Below are positions 25,521 to 42,303 of a DNA stretch of 64,000 nucleotides, one piece after another. This DNA comes from Macrobrachium rosenbergii (lineage: Eukaryota; Arthropoda; Malacostraca; Decapoda; Palaemonidae), in the NCBI RefSeq assembly GCF_040412425.1, contig NC_089795.1, forward strand, positions 76,593,663 through 76,657,662, written 5' to 3'. Numbering within the stretch: the first letter of the stretch is position 1; the number at the start of each line of letters is the position of its first letter. The notes under the pieces are model-generated. The model had not been told where the DNA came from, did not search any database, and worked only from the letters and a program-made list of their open reading frames with translations. The position numbers and the translations under genes were made by a program.

Positions 25521-25599
25521 AATGTTTCAGGGACTGTAACAGCAAGAAACAATAAGAATAACATTAACATCATCATAATAATATACGAAAACATTTAAT

Positions 25600-29203
<3,604 letters not shown>

Positions 29204-29275
<72 letters not shown>
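29204..29275. repeat. (GA)n microsatellite
   Basis: A pure GA run of about 72 bp. It faces the (CT)n tract at 29336 and could pair with it. Confidence 0.98.
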
Positions 29276-29277
<2 letters not shown>

Positions 29278-29332
29278 GATCTGCTCTAAGGAATGGTGAG
29301 GATTGGAGCATTTTTGATGTTACATGTGTGAT

Positions 29333-29335
<3 letters not shown>

Positions 29336-29387
<52 letters not shown>
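29336..29387. repeat. (CT)n microsatellite
   Basis: A pure CT run of about 52 bp, 60 bp after a GA tract of opposite sense. Confidence 0.98.
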
Positions 29388-29390
<3 letters not shown>

Positions 29391-29489
29391 CACTCAACCT
29401 CTGACCCCAACTTTCAACTACCACTCCTTCCACTGTTTAGGTCAACAGATACATACTATATTTTTAAGGAATATTCCAACATCATTCCA

Positions 29490-29574
29490 TCACTCACCAG
29501 ATTCGGGGATCGAACTTAAATTCCTTAAACTGCGAGCTGAGTGCTCTACTGCTGAGTGCTCTACCACTAATGCC
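29490..29574 (-). mobile_element. tRNA-Ala-like SINE head or tRNA pseudogene
   Basis: On the minus strand: GGGGCATTAGTGGTAGAGCA, which resembles the 5' part and box A of a eukaryotic tRNA-Ala, and later AGTTCGATCCCCGAATC, which resembles box B and the T arm. Between them a ~15-bp block (TAGAGCACTCAGC) occurs twice, so the molecule cannot fold as a normal tRNA. It is read as a pseudogene or the head of a SINE. The body was not delimited. Confidence 0.55.
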
Positions 29575-29576
29575 CC

Positions 29577-30440
29577 ACGAGAGAGAGAGATAGGGTGTCA
29601 AGTAATTTTACACGATACCATCAAGTGCCTGCCACCTAATTTCAAGGGTTACTTGTTTTAGTTTATTAGCTCAGGACGGCGGTACCGAGATAAATTTAAT
29701 TAGGGATTTAGCAGACAATTCTACTTAGCGGAGGCAGCAGTGAGACCGAGAGTCTGCTTCAGTGACAGTAATCAGTGAATGATCATGGTTAATAAGTCTC
29801 TTATAAATTGAGTTACTGCTTAAGTCTGTAAACAATTCGCATAAATAATTCTAACTGTCTTATTCATATAAATTAAGACTCGTTAGGTATAAGAAATGGG
29901 AAATAGCCATTCAGAATAACAATTTTATGAACAACAATGCAAATATTGTACATAATATCAGTAATCAATTAAAATGTTTATCTTGGATAGCAAACTGTTT
30001 TCGAAACGTATCCAAATAATAAACTTCTCGTTTTCAATGTATATTTACTGACACATTCGCTTTCGCAAACACATCCGCATCATTCAAAAATAAACAAACA
30101 TGCTGAAAACGAATTTTTGGTATGCTCTGAATAAGTGAGTTTCCCTGTTTCACTATTTTCCATTTGTTTTTTCTTTCTCCTACGCACTGTGAACCAAAGC
30201 CGATGCAAAGTAAAATAATCTCATTTCGGCTAATATTCGCTATTCCTTGAAAGGTCAGAACGTGACAAATTTACACGCTTTCGAATACGCGTAATTCCAT
30301 TAGCTCTCCTTTTTGCGAAATTTTTCCATTAAGAATACTGTAAAAAAAAAAAAAAACTCAGTTCGCTGCTTTAATCATGTTAGCTGTTTTTATGAGCTCA
30401 TGCTCCCCAAGTAAATTTCTCCTGGGAGATGAATGAGGTT

Positions 30441-30443
<3 letters not shown>
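29577..30443. other. Non-coding stretch, nothing recognised
   Basis: A/T-rich with a short A-run near 30343. Confidence 0.45.

Positions 30444-30503
<60 letters not shown>
30444..30503. repeat. (CT)n microsatellite
   Basis: A pure CT run of about 60 bp. Confidence 0.98.
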
Positions 30504-30505
<2 letters not shown>

Positions 30506-30618
30506 GCCTATTTATCTATCTTCTGGAGGATTCTATAAAAAAAACAGTATGACTCAGTTGACCAAAGCAGTGAATTACGCAGTTAATTCATAGGCTAATG
30601 TTGTGGGTCGCAGTTACA

Positions 30619-30623
30619 GAGAG

Positions 30624-30667
<44 letters not shown>
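30619..30667. repeat. (GA)n microsatellite
   Basis: A GA run of about 49 bp with one GG slip near its start. Confidence 0.97.
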
Positions 30668-30669
<2 letters not shown>

Positions 30670-30771
30670 TTTTCGTTTGCTCTGTCCAAATGTCGGTCAT
30701 AGAAACGGGAGGGCTTGACGAGGTAATCTTCACCCCACGGAGGGTGAAACCACTCTCAAGTCCTTCATATA

Positions 30772-30776
<5 letters not shown>

Positions 30777-30816
<40 letters not shown>
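30777..30816. repeat. (CT)n microsatellite
   Basis: A CT run of about 40 bp, facing the GA tract at 30619 with about 110 bp between. Confidence 0.97.
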
Positions 30817-30818
<2 letters not shown>

Positions 30819-30913
30819 CTTTCTTACTCTCAGGTAAACTAACCCTCTTACTTTTTTCTCTGAAATAATTTCGTTCCTTGCTTCTCAGGAATTTTTCGAC
30901 ACCCTGAGAGAGA

Positions 30914-30943
30914 GATATATATAGAAGATATATATATATACAC

Positions 30944-30991
<48 letters not shown>
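30914..30991. repeat. (AT)n microsatellite, interrupted
   Basis: AT-rich lead-in, then pure (AT)n at 30946-30991. Confidence 0.97.
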
Positions 30992-30994
<3 letters not shown>

Positions 30995-31266
30995 CGAACA
31001 TTTCTTTTTAACGTCAGTGTCAATTAACGTCAGTTGCGTTCAGTGTGAGATCAGGAGAAGTACCCGAAATTTCAAAGCGTGAAATGTCTTGACATACGAA
31101 TAAAGCTTGGTACTGAGGTAGCGGTGATTCAACGGAACGATGATTTATAAATTACTTTCCGAAATGTCTCTCTCTTCCTTCTGACATGAATGTGGATGCA
31201 CAGCAGTAATTCTCTAATTGCTTCGATATGGCTGTAATTAAGTGGCACGTTTGCCTTAATTACAAA

Positions 31267-31382
31267 TTACAAGTGCAAGAATATTTGTAATGAAGTTTAG
31301 AGCCGACCTGTCATTTATTGAATACAAATGCAAGAATATTGTGATGGGAAAGGTTAGATTCGACCTGTCATAAATTTAATGA
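31267..31382. repeat. Two-copy tandem duplication, ~55-60-bp unit
   Basis: Copies at 31267-31320 and 31322-31382 share a TGCAAGAATATT start and a CGACCTGTCAT end with scattered differences. Confidence 0.75.
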
Positions 31383-33251
31383 ATGGACACATTCATTCAA
31401 ACTATCTTAACAAATTAAGGGCCAGATCACCATTTGTTACACCATACAGAGATATTTATTCACATGTACGACAAGCATTTAGCATTTAATGCAGTTTTTT
31501 TTTTAACGATCTAAGGAATTTTATGATATTACCAAGTTAACATTTGTACACACCACCAAGGAAAAGAATATCTCAAATATATTAAATAAGGAATACTGAA
31601 GAATAACACCCTACTTTACATAAATATACGCCTAAAAGAATATAAACGTGAAATTGAAGCTTATTGACATAGAAAATGCTCTCAATGTGAAATATTCTTT
31701 TTCTTATTTCTTTACTTGATTCATGAAGCTGGTGGGCAAGCTACGCATAATCAGATATAGCCTAAATGATCACGTGACTTAATGACGTCGGTGAAAAAAC
31801 TGGGATGATGGAAGATTAGAAACTGGTGACATTTGCGGCGTTTTTTCTTCGCTATTTTCTTTCCATTATTCGAAACACGATGATATAGAGACACAGAACA
31901 CAACTGCTTCCCCAGTTGAAGTTAGTGAAGAACTAGAAATAGAAGAGAAGTCAGACTCTTTTTAATCCGTATCCACAGAAATGACCTCGACGTCAAGTTT
32001 GTTTTTTGCCGAATTAAAGTTGTAATACGGGTATATCGACAGCGCACAAATTGATGTCGCAATTCACTGTCATGATCAAACACTACGGTTTAAAAACCAG
32101 TCATACTTCGGCGGACTTATCTCAGTAGTTGTGTTGTTAAGTCAACTGAAAATAGACCTGTCAAGTAATCTGGCAATATATAGCATGCATGATACAGAAT
32201 GCCTTATATTTCGGAATTCAAACTTGAAAGAAAATCGTCATGAAACCTGGAGTCGTCTTTTTCATCATATATAGTTTCACCAAAGGCTTTCAAAAACAGC
32301 CAATTAAGTTTCGTAAGTCCTTTGGCCATATCACTCACAATTTCCTCCTGAACCGTACGGGAATATTTGTGATGCTGAATTAAAAGTAAAATTACGCTGA
32401 AATAACGACGTTGCAACATATCCAGCATACTTTAAAATAACAGCAAGCAAAGTCAACAGCATAAACCCACGAATGTTAAAAATCTAACAATAGCAACGGT
32501 AATTTCAAATAAAAGTTTACGATGGCTCTTGAAAATCATGGAAGATTTATAATATTTAAAAATATACAACAGCACAACAGACCATTCAAGGCAAATGCTT
32601 CTCTGACAAAATTAATGTGAAGCAATATTAAATCCCTAATGAAGTGTTCCCCCTGTTAACTCATTATGCATTTTAATCCTTTAATAACCATGGCCAAGCC
32701 AACTGTTTTCAGTCCTAAAACGACTTAACAGGAATTACTCCATTATTATTCATAACGTGAACAGATTCATAAAAAATAAAAAAAAACCAATGAATTACTG
32801 ATAATAGTGTAAATATTACGATTTCACAGATTAGAATCCCATTTGTTAAAAGAAAGTATAGCAGAGCCATGAAAAGGGAAGCACATTAAAATGCCTGCAA
32901 AATTTACACACTCAAAATACAATCCAAAATGAAGTCAGGAAAAATGAAACAAGGGGCTTGAAGTAACATGACAACTCTTTCAAGCTTATGATAATTAAAA
33001 TCAATCATAGATATTACAGAAGGGGAAAAAATCCTGAAACAATTTTAAAAATCATGTTACAGTACTTTAGTAAAATATAGGTGCTGAAGCTCTGTAAACG
33101 AGCAGAATGCACTAACGCAAGATGCGCAGGTAGTAAAAGCTTTAGCAGAACCTCCTTTCTGAAATACACCTCAAGAAAGATGACTAATTATCATTGATGT
33201 GAAAAAAAAATGAACAGCAAAAATTCGTGTAATTCTGTCCCACAAGATAAA
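31383..33251. other. Non-coding stretch with unassigned open segments
   Basis: One plus-strand reading frame from about 31790 to 32270 is open apart from two stops and includes an acidic stretch ending EELEIEEKSDSF. The minus strand at 32204-32428 has a 74-codon frame. Neither matches a family I know, and both may be chance. Confidence 0.25.
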
Positions 33252-33547
33252 AAAAAAAATATACCTTAGTTTACCCAGACCACTGAGCTGATTAACAACT
33301 CTCCTAGGGCTGGCCCGAAGGATTAGACTTATTTTACGTGGCTAAGAACCAACTGGTGACCTAGCAACGAGACTACAGCTTATTTGAATCTGGAACCACA
33401 TTATAGCGAGAAATGAATTTCCTATCACCAGAAATAAATTCCTCTAATGCTTCATTAGCCGGCCGGAGATTCGAACTCGGGCCCTGCAGAATGCTAGCCG
33501 AGAACGGTACCAACCATTCCAACGAAGAATCTGTCCCACAAGATAAA
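33234..33547 (-). mobile_element. tRNA-derived SINE, copy 2, with 18-bp target-site duplication
   Basis: The element occupies 33252-33529 (278 bp) and has the same organisation as copy 1: minus-strand head at the right with TTCGAATCTCC in the box B position, tail at the left. Perfect 18-bp direct repeats TCTGTCCCACAAGATAAA flank it at 33234-33251 and 33530-33547. This is the signature of LINE-mediated insertion and sets the element ends precisely. An A-run follows the left repeat. Confidence 0.9.
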
Positions 33548-34902
33548 GGCCCTGCAATAATGGTACTGACATGAGAGCAATACTCCACACCCAGTAGAAA
33601 AGAGATTTTGGACTTTGTCTTACATATATCATACAGACCATCTCAGGTAATATAAGGAGCCCATAAACACAAAGTAAGTTTAAAAAAAAAGCTAGATTTT
33701 ATGGTTTTTAAAATGCTACGATGAAGTGACCTTTGACCCCACAGGAACACCAGTGTCAAATATTCAGTATAATCACTTACTGTGTTACACATTCATAATT
33801 AATCAATGGAGTGGAACTATGATATGAAATCACCTAATTAAAAGAAGTCTTTGTTCTGCTACAGTTTAGCCTTAAACACCACGAAAACCCAGAGGTTTTA
33901 CAATGAAAACTGTTTGATTTAAATTGAACCACGGACCACCTAATTTCATAAATGGTATAATTATCCAGTACCTCCGTTAAATACATTCTAATTAAATCTA
34001 GGTATTTAAACAAACTTTCTGTCCCCAGAATAAGTGCAGTTATTACGAATGAAATTATCGATAACTGAAGTAATTTGGTTTCAGTTCTGAAAATGTAAAC
34101 CATCCTAATTTTTATAATTTGAGAGGCCCCTAGTTTACAAAGTATTCATAATCACTGTGCACACACTTAAATCATTAGTTATGTGTGATGTTTGCCAAAT
34201 TAATGAGTAAATTTCTATACTAAAATATATGAAAAGAAGGATTAAACTAACAGTGCTACAAATTAATTCTCAGTCCTGCAAGGTTTTTTACAAGACTTTA
34301 TTTTTCTCTTTCGACAAATTTCATGTCCGTATTTTGGGGAAGCGCTTAAGCCAATGACAATTCTGACGAAATTCTTGTTCTCCTTTGATGTTAATGAGGT
34401 AATTTTGCTTGAAAAAATTCATTTTAAAATTATAAACTTTAAATGTTTTCATTATTACCAAATAACCCATCAAGGTTTGTACTTGAGTTTCTTGAGAAGG
34501 AACACATGTTTGCCGTTATAAATGTATGTTTCTAAATGAGTTCAGACAATCCCTTTACATATGAAACTTAAAAATGTCTAGAACATAAAAAATACAATGG
34601 AAGAGTTTATTCCTGAAGAAAAGAAGCAGCTAAATTCAACGGAAACCGAGTTCTCAAAATCCATTAAATAAATATGTAACGTCTTCCTCTTGCACATCCC
34701 TACAATCTACGCCTGATGAGAATAAGGTTATTTGCTTTTCCAATACGAAACAACGGTGCGTGAAAACCAACTATACGAGCAGTTTCTCTTATGTAAACAT
34801 CCCAAGAGCAACGATCCCACAAGGGAATAAAAAAATTTAAAAAAAGGGAGCAAGGACAAGATAAAATGGTCTTTAAATCTTGAAATAAATTTACAACATC
34901 CA
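33548..34902. other. Non-coding stretch, nothing recognised
   Basis: A/T-rich. No repeat or motif recognised. Confidence 0.45.
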
Positions 34903-34903
34903 G

Positions 34904-34951
<48 letters not shown>
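34903..34951. repeat. (GA)n microsatellite
   Basis: A GA run of about 49 bp with one GG slip. Confidence 0.97.
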
Positions 34952-34955
<4 letters not shown>

Positions 34956-35997
34956 TTTGCGATATTCCTAAATTTTAAAACTGTGGGAACTTTATTCCCA
35001 GATTAGTTGAAATTAAGCTAGCTAATTTCGGCAAATAAAGCATTCTATAAAGTTCCAAGGGCAAATAAGACTTAGTTTTACAACTATAATTTCGGTCCTT
35101 CTTCAATAAAATGTTACAATATTACGGATGAATAATCACACGTATTGATGTTCGCATTGAATGAAGTATCTCATTATCTTTATTTCAAGTTTTAGAGTCG
35201 AATATATCTCCTCCATATCCACAGTCAAGGATTACACCATCTCCTCCCTTAAAGGAATTATGTCGTTTTGCCCAGCAGGAATTCCTGGAATGCATTCACC
35301 ACCCTGGAAAATGCAGCGTCATCCAGGCAAGACACTATTAGCGGACGAGAAAGATTTATTGAGGTGTAAAGCATGGTATCGCAGCAATGGAAAGACGATA
35401 ATAAAACAATGCAAACACGCATCCCCGTTGCATAGCGAATATGAAAACAATCCAGGTTGACGTGGTGCCAGGTCTGCCAAATAAGAAAAGAATAATAAAA
35501 AGAGGGAGAGTGAAAACATGTCTCGCTCGAATCAGTTGGTCGAAAACGTTCCATGATCATTATTCCAAATTTTCCACCATTATTCATTCATATTGTGTCG
35601 CTTGCTCTGCAATTCTGTCAACAGTATTGTGAAACAATCTTTCATAAAAAAAAAACCAGCCTTGTCCTCGGTGCCTTCAACCTTGGATGTACACAGACTT
35701 TTTCAGGCGGACATAACTATCAAAATAAGCAAAACCTCGAGATCCTGCCTTTCATTATAATCCATTGTCATATTACATATCTGACGTAACCTACTTCTTA
35801 TCAAAACACGCTTACGAGGCTGTGGCGCGGGATCTTCCACTTTCGCTTACTTCTGTTATTTTTTTTTATCTCTCTTTCGTCTCCCTCCCCCACCTCCCGG
35901 CTACAACCCATTAAAGTTGGCTGACCACCAGATACACAATTCGCTTCTCAAATCAAGAAGCACACTAAGTTTAACACAACATTACTATATCTGACCT
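34952..35997. other. Non-coding stretch, nothing recognised
   Basis: Overlapping frames of 99 and 109 codons on opposite strands at 35161-35587 carry no recognised motif. Confidence 0.4.
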
Positions 35998-36050
35998 CGT
36001 CCAGATTCGAACCCAGATCTCTCGCTAGAAAGGCTATTGCTTTACTCCTT
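35998..36050 (-). mobile_element. tRNA-like fragment, probable SINE head
   Basis: On the minus strand, AGTAAAGCAATAGCC is followed by an anticodon-arm-like stretch and CTGGGTTCGAATCTGG, a good box B/T-arm match. No intact acceptor stem was found. The preceding side is a GA tract. Confidence 0.4.
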
Positions 36051-36058
36051 GAGAGAGA

Positions 36059-36099
<41 letters not shown>

Positions 36100-36107
36100 A
36101 GAGAGAT
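36051..36107. repeat. (GA)n microsatellite, interrupted
   Basis: About 57 bp of GA with two interruptions. Confidence 0.96.
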
Positions 36108-37557
<1,450 letters not shown>

Positions 37558-37561
37558 GTTA

Positions 37562-38036
37562 AGAACCTCGGTGGCTCAGTCGGTTACAACAGCAGCTTCG
37601 GACTTCGTAGAGGTCTGTGCGCGGGTTCAAACCCGCAGCCGGCTGATCAAGAGAGGCAGACACTTTGCTAACCGTGTAGACATCCCGGGATTATATATGT
37701 AATCAACGGATAGGGTTTGCTTAAAGCAAATGGATGTTACAGACAAAATACACACACAAGACAAAGCCACACAACACCTTCTAAAACATAACAAACATCT
37801 CACACGTCTCGACTCTCGCCATACCCGCGCACAACTTCTCGCTGCTGGGAAGAAGGGCGTTGCGTCGGGTATGATACGAAACATACGTACCGGGGTGTAA
37901 GCGATGTCAGGCAGGGCAGCCGATCGAGACCACAGGTCTACCCCAAGCCAAATCAAAAGTCCTTCAAAAGAAGGCATCGTGCGTACCCCATACAAAAATG
38001 GGAATAAAAGCACGTTAAAAGAAAAAGAAAGAAAGA
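37562..38036 (+). mobile_element. Composite tRNA-headed SINE
   Basis: The head has both RNA polymerase III boxes in tRNA order: GGTGGCTCAGTCGGTTA (box A) and, about 45 bases on, GCGGGTTCAAACCCGC, a perfect T-arm stem with box B. A GC-richer body of about 400 bp follows, then an A-rich end with AAAGAAAAAGAAAGAAAG. A 128-codon minus-strand frame (37627-38013) lies inside and is regarded as incidental. The right boundary is an estimate because no clear target duplication was found. Confidence 0.65.
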
Positions 38037-38321
38037 TATATATAAAACAGAATATACGTAACAGGTCACAGTAAAGAAAAACCGAAGATACACAATAAAA
38101 AATAATGAATAAAACAAGTAACAGATACTAAATTAATAAAAGGGAGCAGGAAATAAGCTGGACTGCACCCTCAAGCAAAGGAACTCAAACGCAAGGCTGT
38201 AAAAAATTAATTACACGGGTGACAGAGCAAACAGAGAAATAAAAAATAAAGAGGTATTCTAATTACTAATGAAAAAGTATTTTAAAGGACGGAATCCTCT
38301 GACCTTTGAAACTTCCCGCAG

Positions 38322-38515
38322 CCACCGTGTCTGGCGTTTGCATCGCGGACAGAAATATTTCAGTCAGATTTCAACTTTGGTCACCGATAATTTCTGAGAT
38401 TGCCCCAATTCGAAAATCTATTACTATTCATGAGGGTAACAGCATCATTAATACCTCTGCAGCAAGTGGCACCGATTTACCAGCAAACGTTAATGATGGG
38501 CTTAATATTCATAAG
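38322..38515 (+). other. Candidate exon, unassigned
   Basis: A 194-bp open segment is preceded by a pyrimidine-leaning stretch ending CCCGCAG and followed by AAG|GTAGGTAAG, a good donor. The frame is open throughout and contains IAPIRKSITIHEGNSI. A similar short string (VAPIRFITVHEGKSIV) is encoded at about 26929-26976 with different codons. No domain could be named. Splice-like sites are common by chance, so confidence is low. Confidence 0.15.
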
Positions 38516-38572
38516 GTAGGTAAGTCGCACGATCAATCATTTCCAGGCAAGGGGAGAAATTTATGCAGTTGT

Positions 38573-38618
38573 AAAACGAGGTCATATAACTTCCAAAAAC
38601 GAGGTCGTATAACTGCCA
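38573..38618 (+). repeat. Two-copy 22-24-bp tandem duplication
   Basis: Adjacent units share AAACGAGGTC.TATAACT and differ at a few bases. Confidence 0.8.
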
Positions 38619-39493
38619 AATGACCAAACAGCACCAGCAAATAATCTGCACGTTTATTACTGTCTCATTAGCTGCAGTTTCTTTCGGCAGAGAAACTTGC
38701 TCATAAACGTATCGGCAAAGGACAATAGTCAAGGGCATTTGCACTGTGCTCCCATTTTTTGTTATTTTTGGCACTTTTATTTTGCACACAAATCCCATAC
38801 AGCCATACCTTTGTACTCAAGAGCAACCAAGCATATCGATGAACTCGTGTTGAATGTCTTCCCGGCCAGTCCAGTTGTTTTCGTTTTAACATACTTTAGT
38901 CACTGAGATGTAGCTTGCAACAGTCAGCTCTATCTACATGCAACTGAATATCAATAATATACAGGAATTAAGCTCTTTACAAAAGGTCCATTTTCAGTGC
39001 ATTTGGTAAAGTTGTTTACTTTACCGTTTGAAATTGTTCAGTTTGGTAATTGCTAGCATTCTCAACAATGGTCTTGCAGCTTGTATCTTCTTTGAAGAAT
39101 AATGAAAGAAATATGTGGGTCAACAAATAAGAGAAAATCTATTTATTTAGTAGTATAACTGTTAATAATACTAAAGTTTTTGATACGCAGCATAGCTCCT
39201 GCTACTTAATGTCATCTAAAATTAATGCCTTTAGGAATACGATAAGTTCGTCATGTATTCTGTGAATAAAACATTTGTAACATAAATATTTATATTCATT
39301 ATAAAGATATGAAAAAGACTCCGTAATAAAAGAACCATCGAAAATATTTGCATTATTCCGCAAGCTGAACGTCCATCCTATGTTTATTCAGCTTCGAGTT
39401 CCGGGAAAAATAAAGGCAAAATCTAGGTTCTTAATGCGTCAGTCTGCCTACAGGGATTATTCCGCAATCTCACCAAACGGGAATAGATACAAT

Positions 39494-39494
<1 letters not shown>
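38619..39494. other. Non-coding stretch, nothing recognised
   Basis: A/T-rich with no recognised element. Confidence 0.45.

Positions 39495-39549
<55 letters not shown>
39495..39549. repeat. (GA)n microsatellite
   Basis: A pure GA run of about 55 bp. Confidence 0.98.
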
Positions 39550-39552
<3 letters not shown>

Positions 39553-40722
39553 TTTTTAAAATCCCATGCGAATGGTGTCGTATTTACATACGAATGGACG
39601 GGAATGATTCAAGGGATTTGGAATGGAGAGCAAAATGAAGAGGTGCCAAAAAGCCAAGATGCAAAACGATATACGAATTGCCGAGTGCTAAAGATTGGAA
39701 AATCTTTCCAAGGGAAGCAAAGGTCGAATGATGAAGTATTCATGGTGACACGTGCATAATCATTACCGGACGGTTTTCACATGAATCGTTTGAGAGTCCA
39801 CACCTAAGGGCAGAAATGAAACCGCCCCACCCCCCTCTCTCTCTCTCTGGCTAAAAGGTTACAAAGGATTCTAGTACAGACTTCACAGGCGCCCAAATGA
39901 AATTCCATATGCATGCTGACGGCTTTTACGTGGATGCAGCATCCTAGCTAAAAAATCCATTAGAGGTGCAAACCAGCCTTGCATATTTCCACCTCCAGTA
40001 AAAGTAACACTGCCCTCGACATTTCATGCTCTTTTTGCATCTTCGTCCTGGGGCATTATAGACAGCCTTTGAAGAATTTTGCTCACAAACTGACAGGACT
40101 GTCGAAAATAAGACCCAAGGCTTACGAAACACTTCATGATATATGTCTGACACGCTTTTTATGCAACAAACGTACATTCCTGCGTCATGTGACCGTCCTT
40201 GCCAGAACGTCTTTCCGGAATCTGTCATCTCTTGTACTTTTTATTTGCCTATTTCTCCGCTTGTTTGTGGAAAAAATACATTTCCATATTTCTCCTTTAT
40301 CTGTGGCAGTTATTTTTAATCTGATGAAATATTAAAAGCAAATGAAATCAGTTGTACAGAACTTTTTACAAGAATACTGATACAGAAACCTTTGAAAGTG
40401 GGCTCGAAAACGTAATGATACTGACCTTCCAGCCCCCCCTCACAAGGTAAAGTCGGCACTAGAAACAAATATCATAGTCTTCATAGTTAAGCAAATATAT
40501 AAGGCATATATACAATGATTCAGTAATTCCTCTGTGAGCCACTTGACCTATCAAAGGCGCGCAAACACCCACGCATGCGCACAGACGCTTAAGTGCGTAT
40601 GAAAGAGAGCGCAAACCTGCCTGTCTCTCCAAATGACTTTTGGATGGCCAACATTTCGTACGCAGGTCAGTGCCGCTTTTCGTCCCATCCAACTTCATGA
40701 GTTTGGCGGTCATCTCATTATA

Positions 40723-40726
<4 letters not shown>
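39550..40726. other. Non-coding stretch, nothing recognised
   Basis: Frames of 118 (plus) and 94 (minus) codons overlap at 39944-40335 without motifs. Confidence 0.4.

Positions 40727-40777
<51 letters not shown>
40727..40777. repeat. (GA)n microsatellite
   Basis: A pure GA run of about 51 bp. Confidence 0.98.
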
Positions 40778-40783
<6 letters not shown>

Positions 40784-40875
40784 CAACACAATTTGAAAAT
40801 GTGATTTCTCTGGGCTCACTCGTCAGTCCCACATCTGGCACATAATTAACCCTAATCTTCATATCCAAATCCCTT

Positions 40876-40940
40876 GAAGAAGAAGAAGAAGAAGAAGAAG
40901 AAAGAAGAAGAAGAAGAAGAAGAAGAAGAAGAAGAAGAAG
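40876..40940. repeat. (GAA)n microsatellite
   Basis: About 65 bp of GAA triplets with one slip, a polypurine tract of the kind that can form triplex DNA. Confidence 0.97.
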
Positions 40941-41770
40941 GAGAAAAGAAACGCGCACAATTTCTATCCATTCTTTCATGACGGGAATTTCTACTACGGA
41001 AACCATGTTGATAAATAATTATATTTGTTGACTAGAACAACATGAAAAGGTTCAACACCCCGGCCATTCCACGTAAAACTATCTAGTGATATTTTCTAAT
41101 ATTCATCTGGGGCAATTGAAAAATGCCGGCATTAGTTGAGCATTTCCATTTTTAGAACTGCTACACTGGAACTCCCATACGACCTATCTATTAGTACTTT
41201 AACGGCGTAAGCATAAAAGCTTTTGATTTCAAAGGAGCGTCCCTATCTCGGAAATAACGTGTAATTTGGTTGTATACGTTCTCTAATATGCAAAGACGTT
41301 TGTTCGCCCGTAACCATTTTATGCTTTGAATGCAGACGCTGTCCGGACGACAAACAATTTGTCTTGCTTGAAAACAGCATCTTTCGCCAGTAGTCGATTT
41401 GCTACTGAATCGTATAAAATGATTTCACATTCCATTCCTCCACCTGAAATTTACTTGACTACTTTCTTTTCTCCACCAACTTTGCGATTAACATTACTAC
41501 GGTTTACACTAAGTCAAGAACTTTTCAAAACCAATATATATTTTCATTGGATATAAAACATATAATATCAGACATTCTCAGCTCCGTCCAACATTGTTGT
41601 TTTGGGAGTCAATATGCTATATAAATAAACTATTCGTTATAATAAACTACCAAAAAGATAATGTCAATGCTTTATAAATTTAGACTAACGTCCACATAGA
41701 ATTTAGCCCTATATTTCTTGCTATGTGTATACAAATGGAGTGAGAGATATTTTTCGTACACACAAGCAAA
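40941..41770. other. Non-coding stretch, nothing recognised
   Basis: No repeat or motif recognised. Confidence 0.45.
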
Positions 41771-41885
41771 TTCATATACATACACACACATACTGTATAT
41801 ATATATTATATACACATATATGAATATATACATATATATGTACAGTATATTACATATACATACATATATATACAGTATATATAAA

Positions 41886-41948
<63 letters not shown>
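41771..41948. repeat. AT/CA-rich tract ending in (AT)n
   Basis: Mixed TACATA units pass into pure (AT)n at 41891-41947. Confidence 0.96.
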
Positions 41949-41952
<4 letters not shown>

Positions 41953-42303
41953 TAAAATAAGAAATCTAGTCAAATCTCTCAAATTTCAAAAATGTGGGGC
42001 AGTTATCCATAGAAACATGGTACAAAATAAGCTATACGAAGAAGAACCAAATTAAAGATAACAGCACTGAAATAAAAGTAGAATATAAGAGGAAAAAGAA
42101 ATGCTAACAAACCCATGCTCAGTATGCCAAGAGTTACGCCCGCCCGTCGCTTCTCAGAGTTCGTTTCTTATTAACTTAATCGCATAATCGTCACCTTCGC
42201 GGCATTTATTTATCAAATTCGTTCATTTCTTTTAAAATTCAAACAGTTTCTTTTTTGTTTGTTAGTTTTTAAGGCTTTGAAAAGTAAAGTATGTAGAAAA
42301 CCG

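Noticed and set aside
37562..37642. Functional tRNA gene
   Set aside because: Boxes A and B are present, but no acceptor stem pairs across the ends and the anticodon arm is poor; it continues into a SINE body.
37627..38013. 128-codon minus-strand frame
   Set aside because: It lies within the tRNA-headed SINE and is antisense to it.
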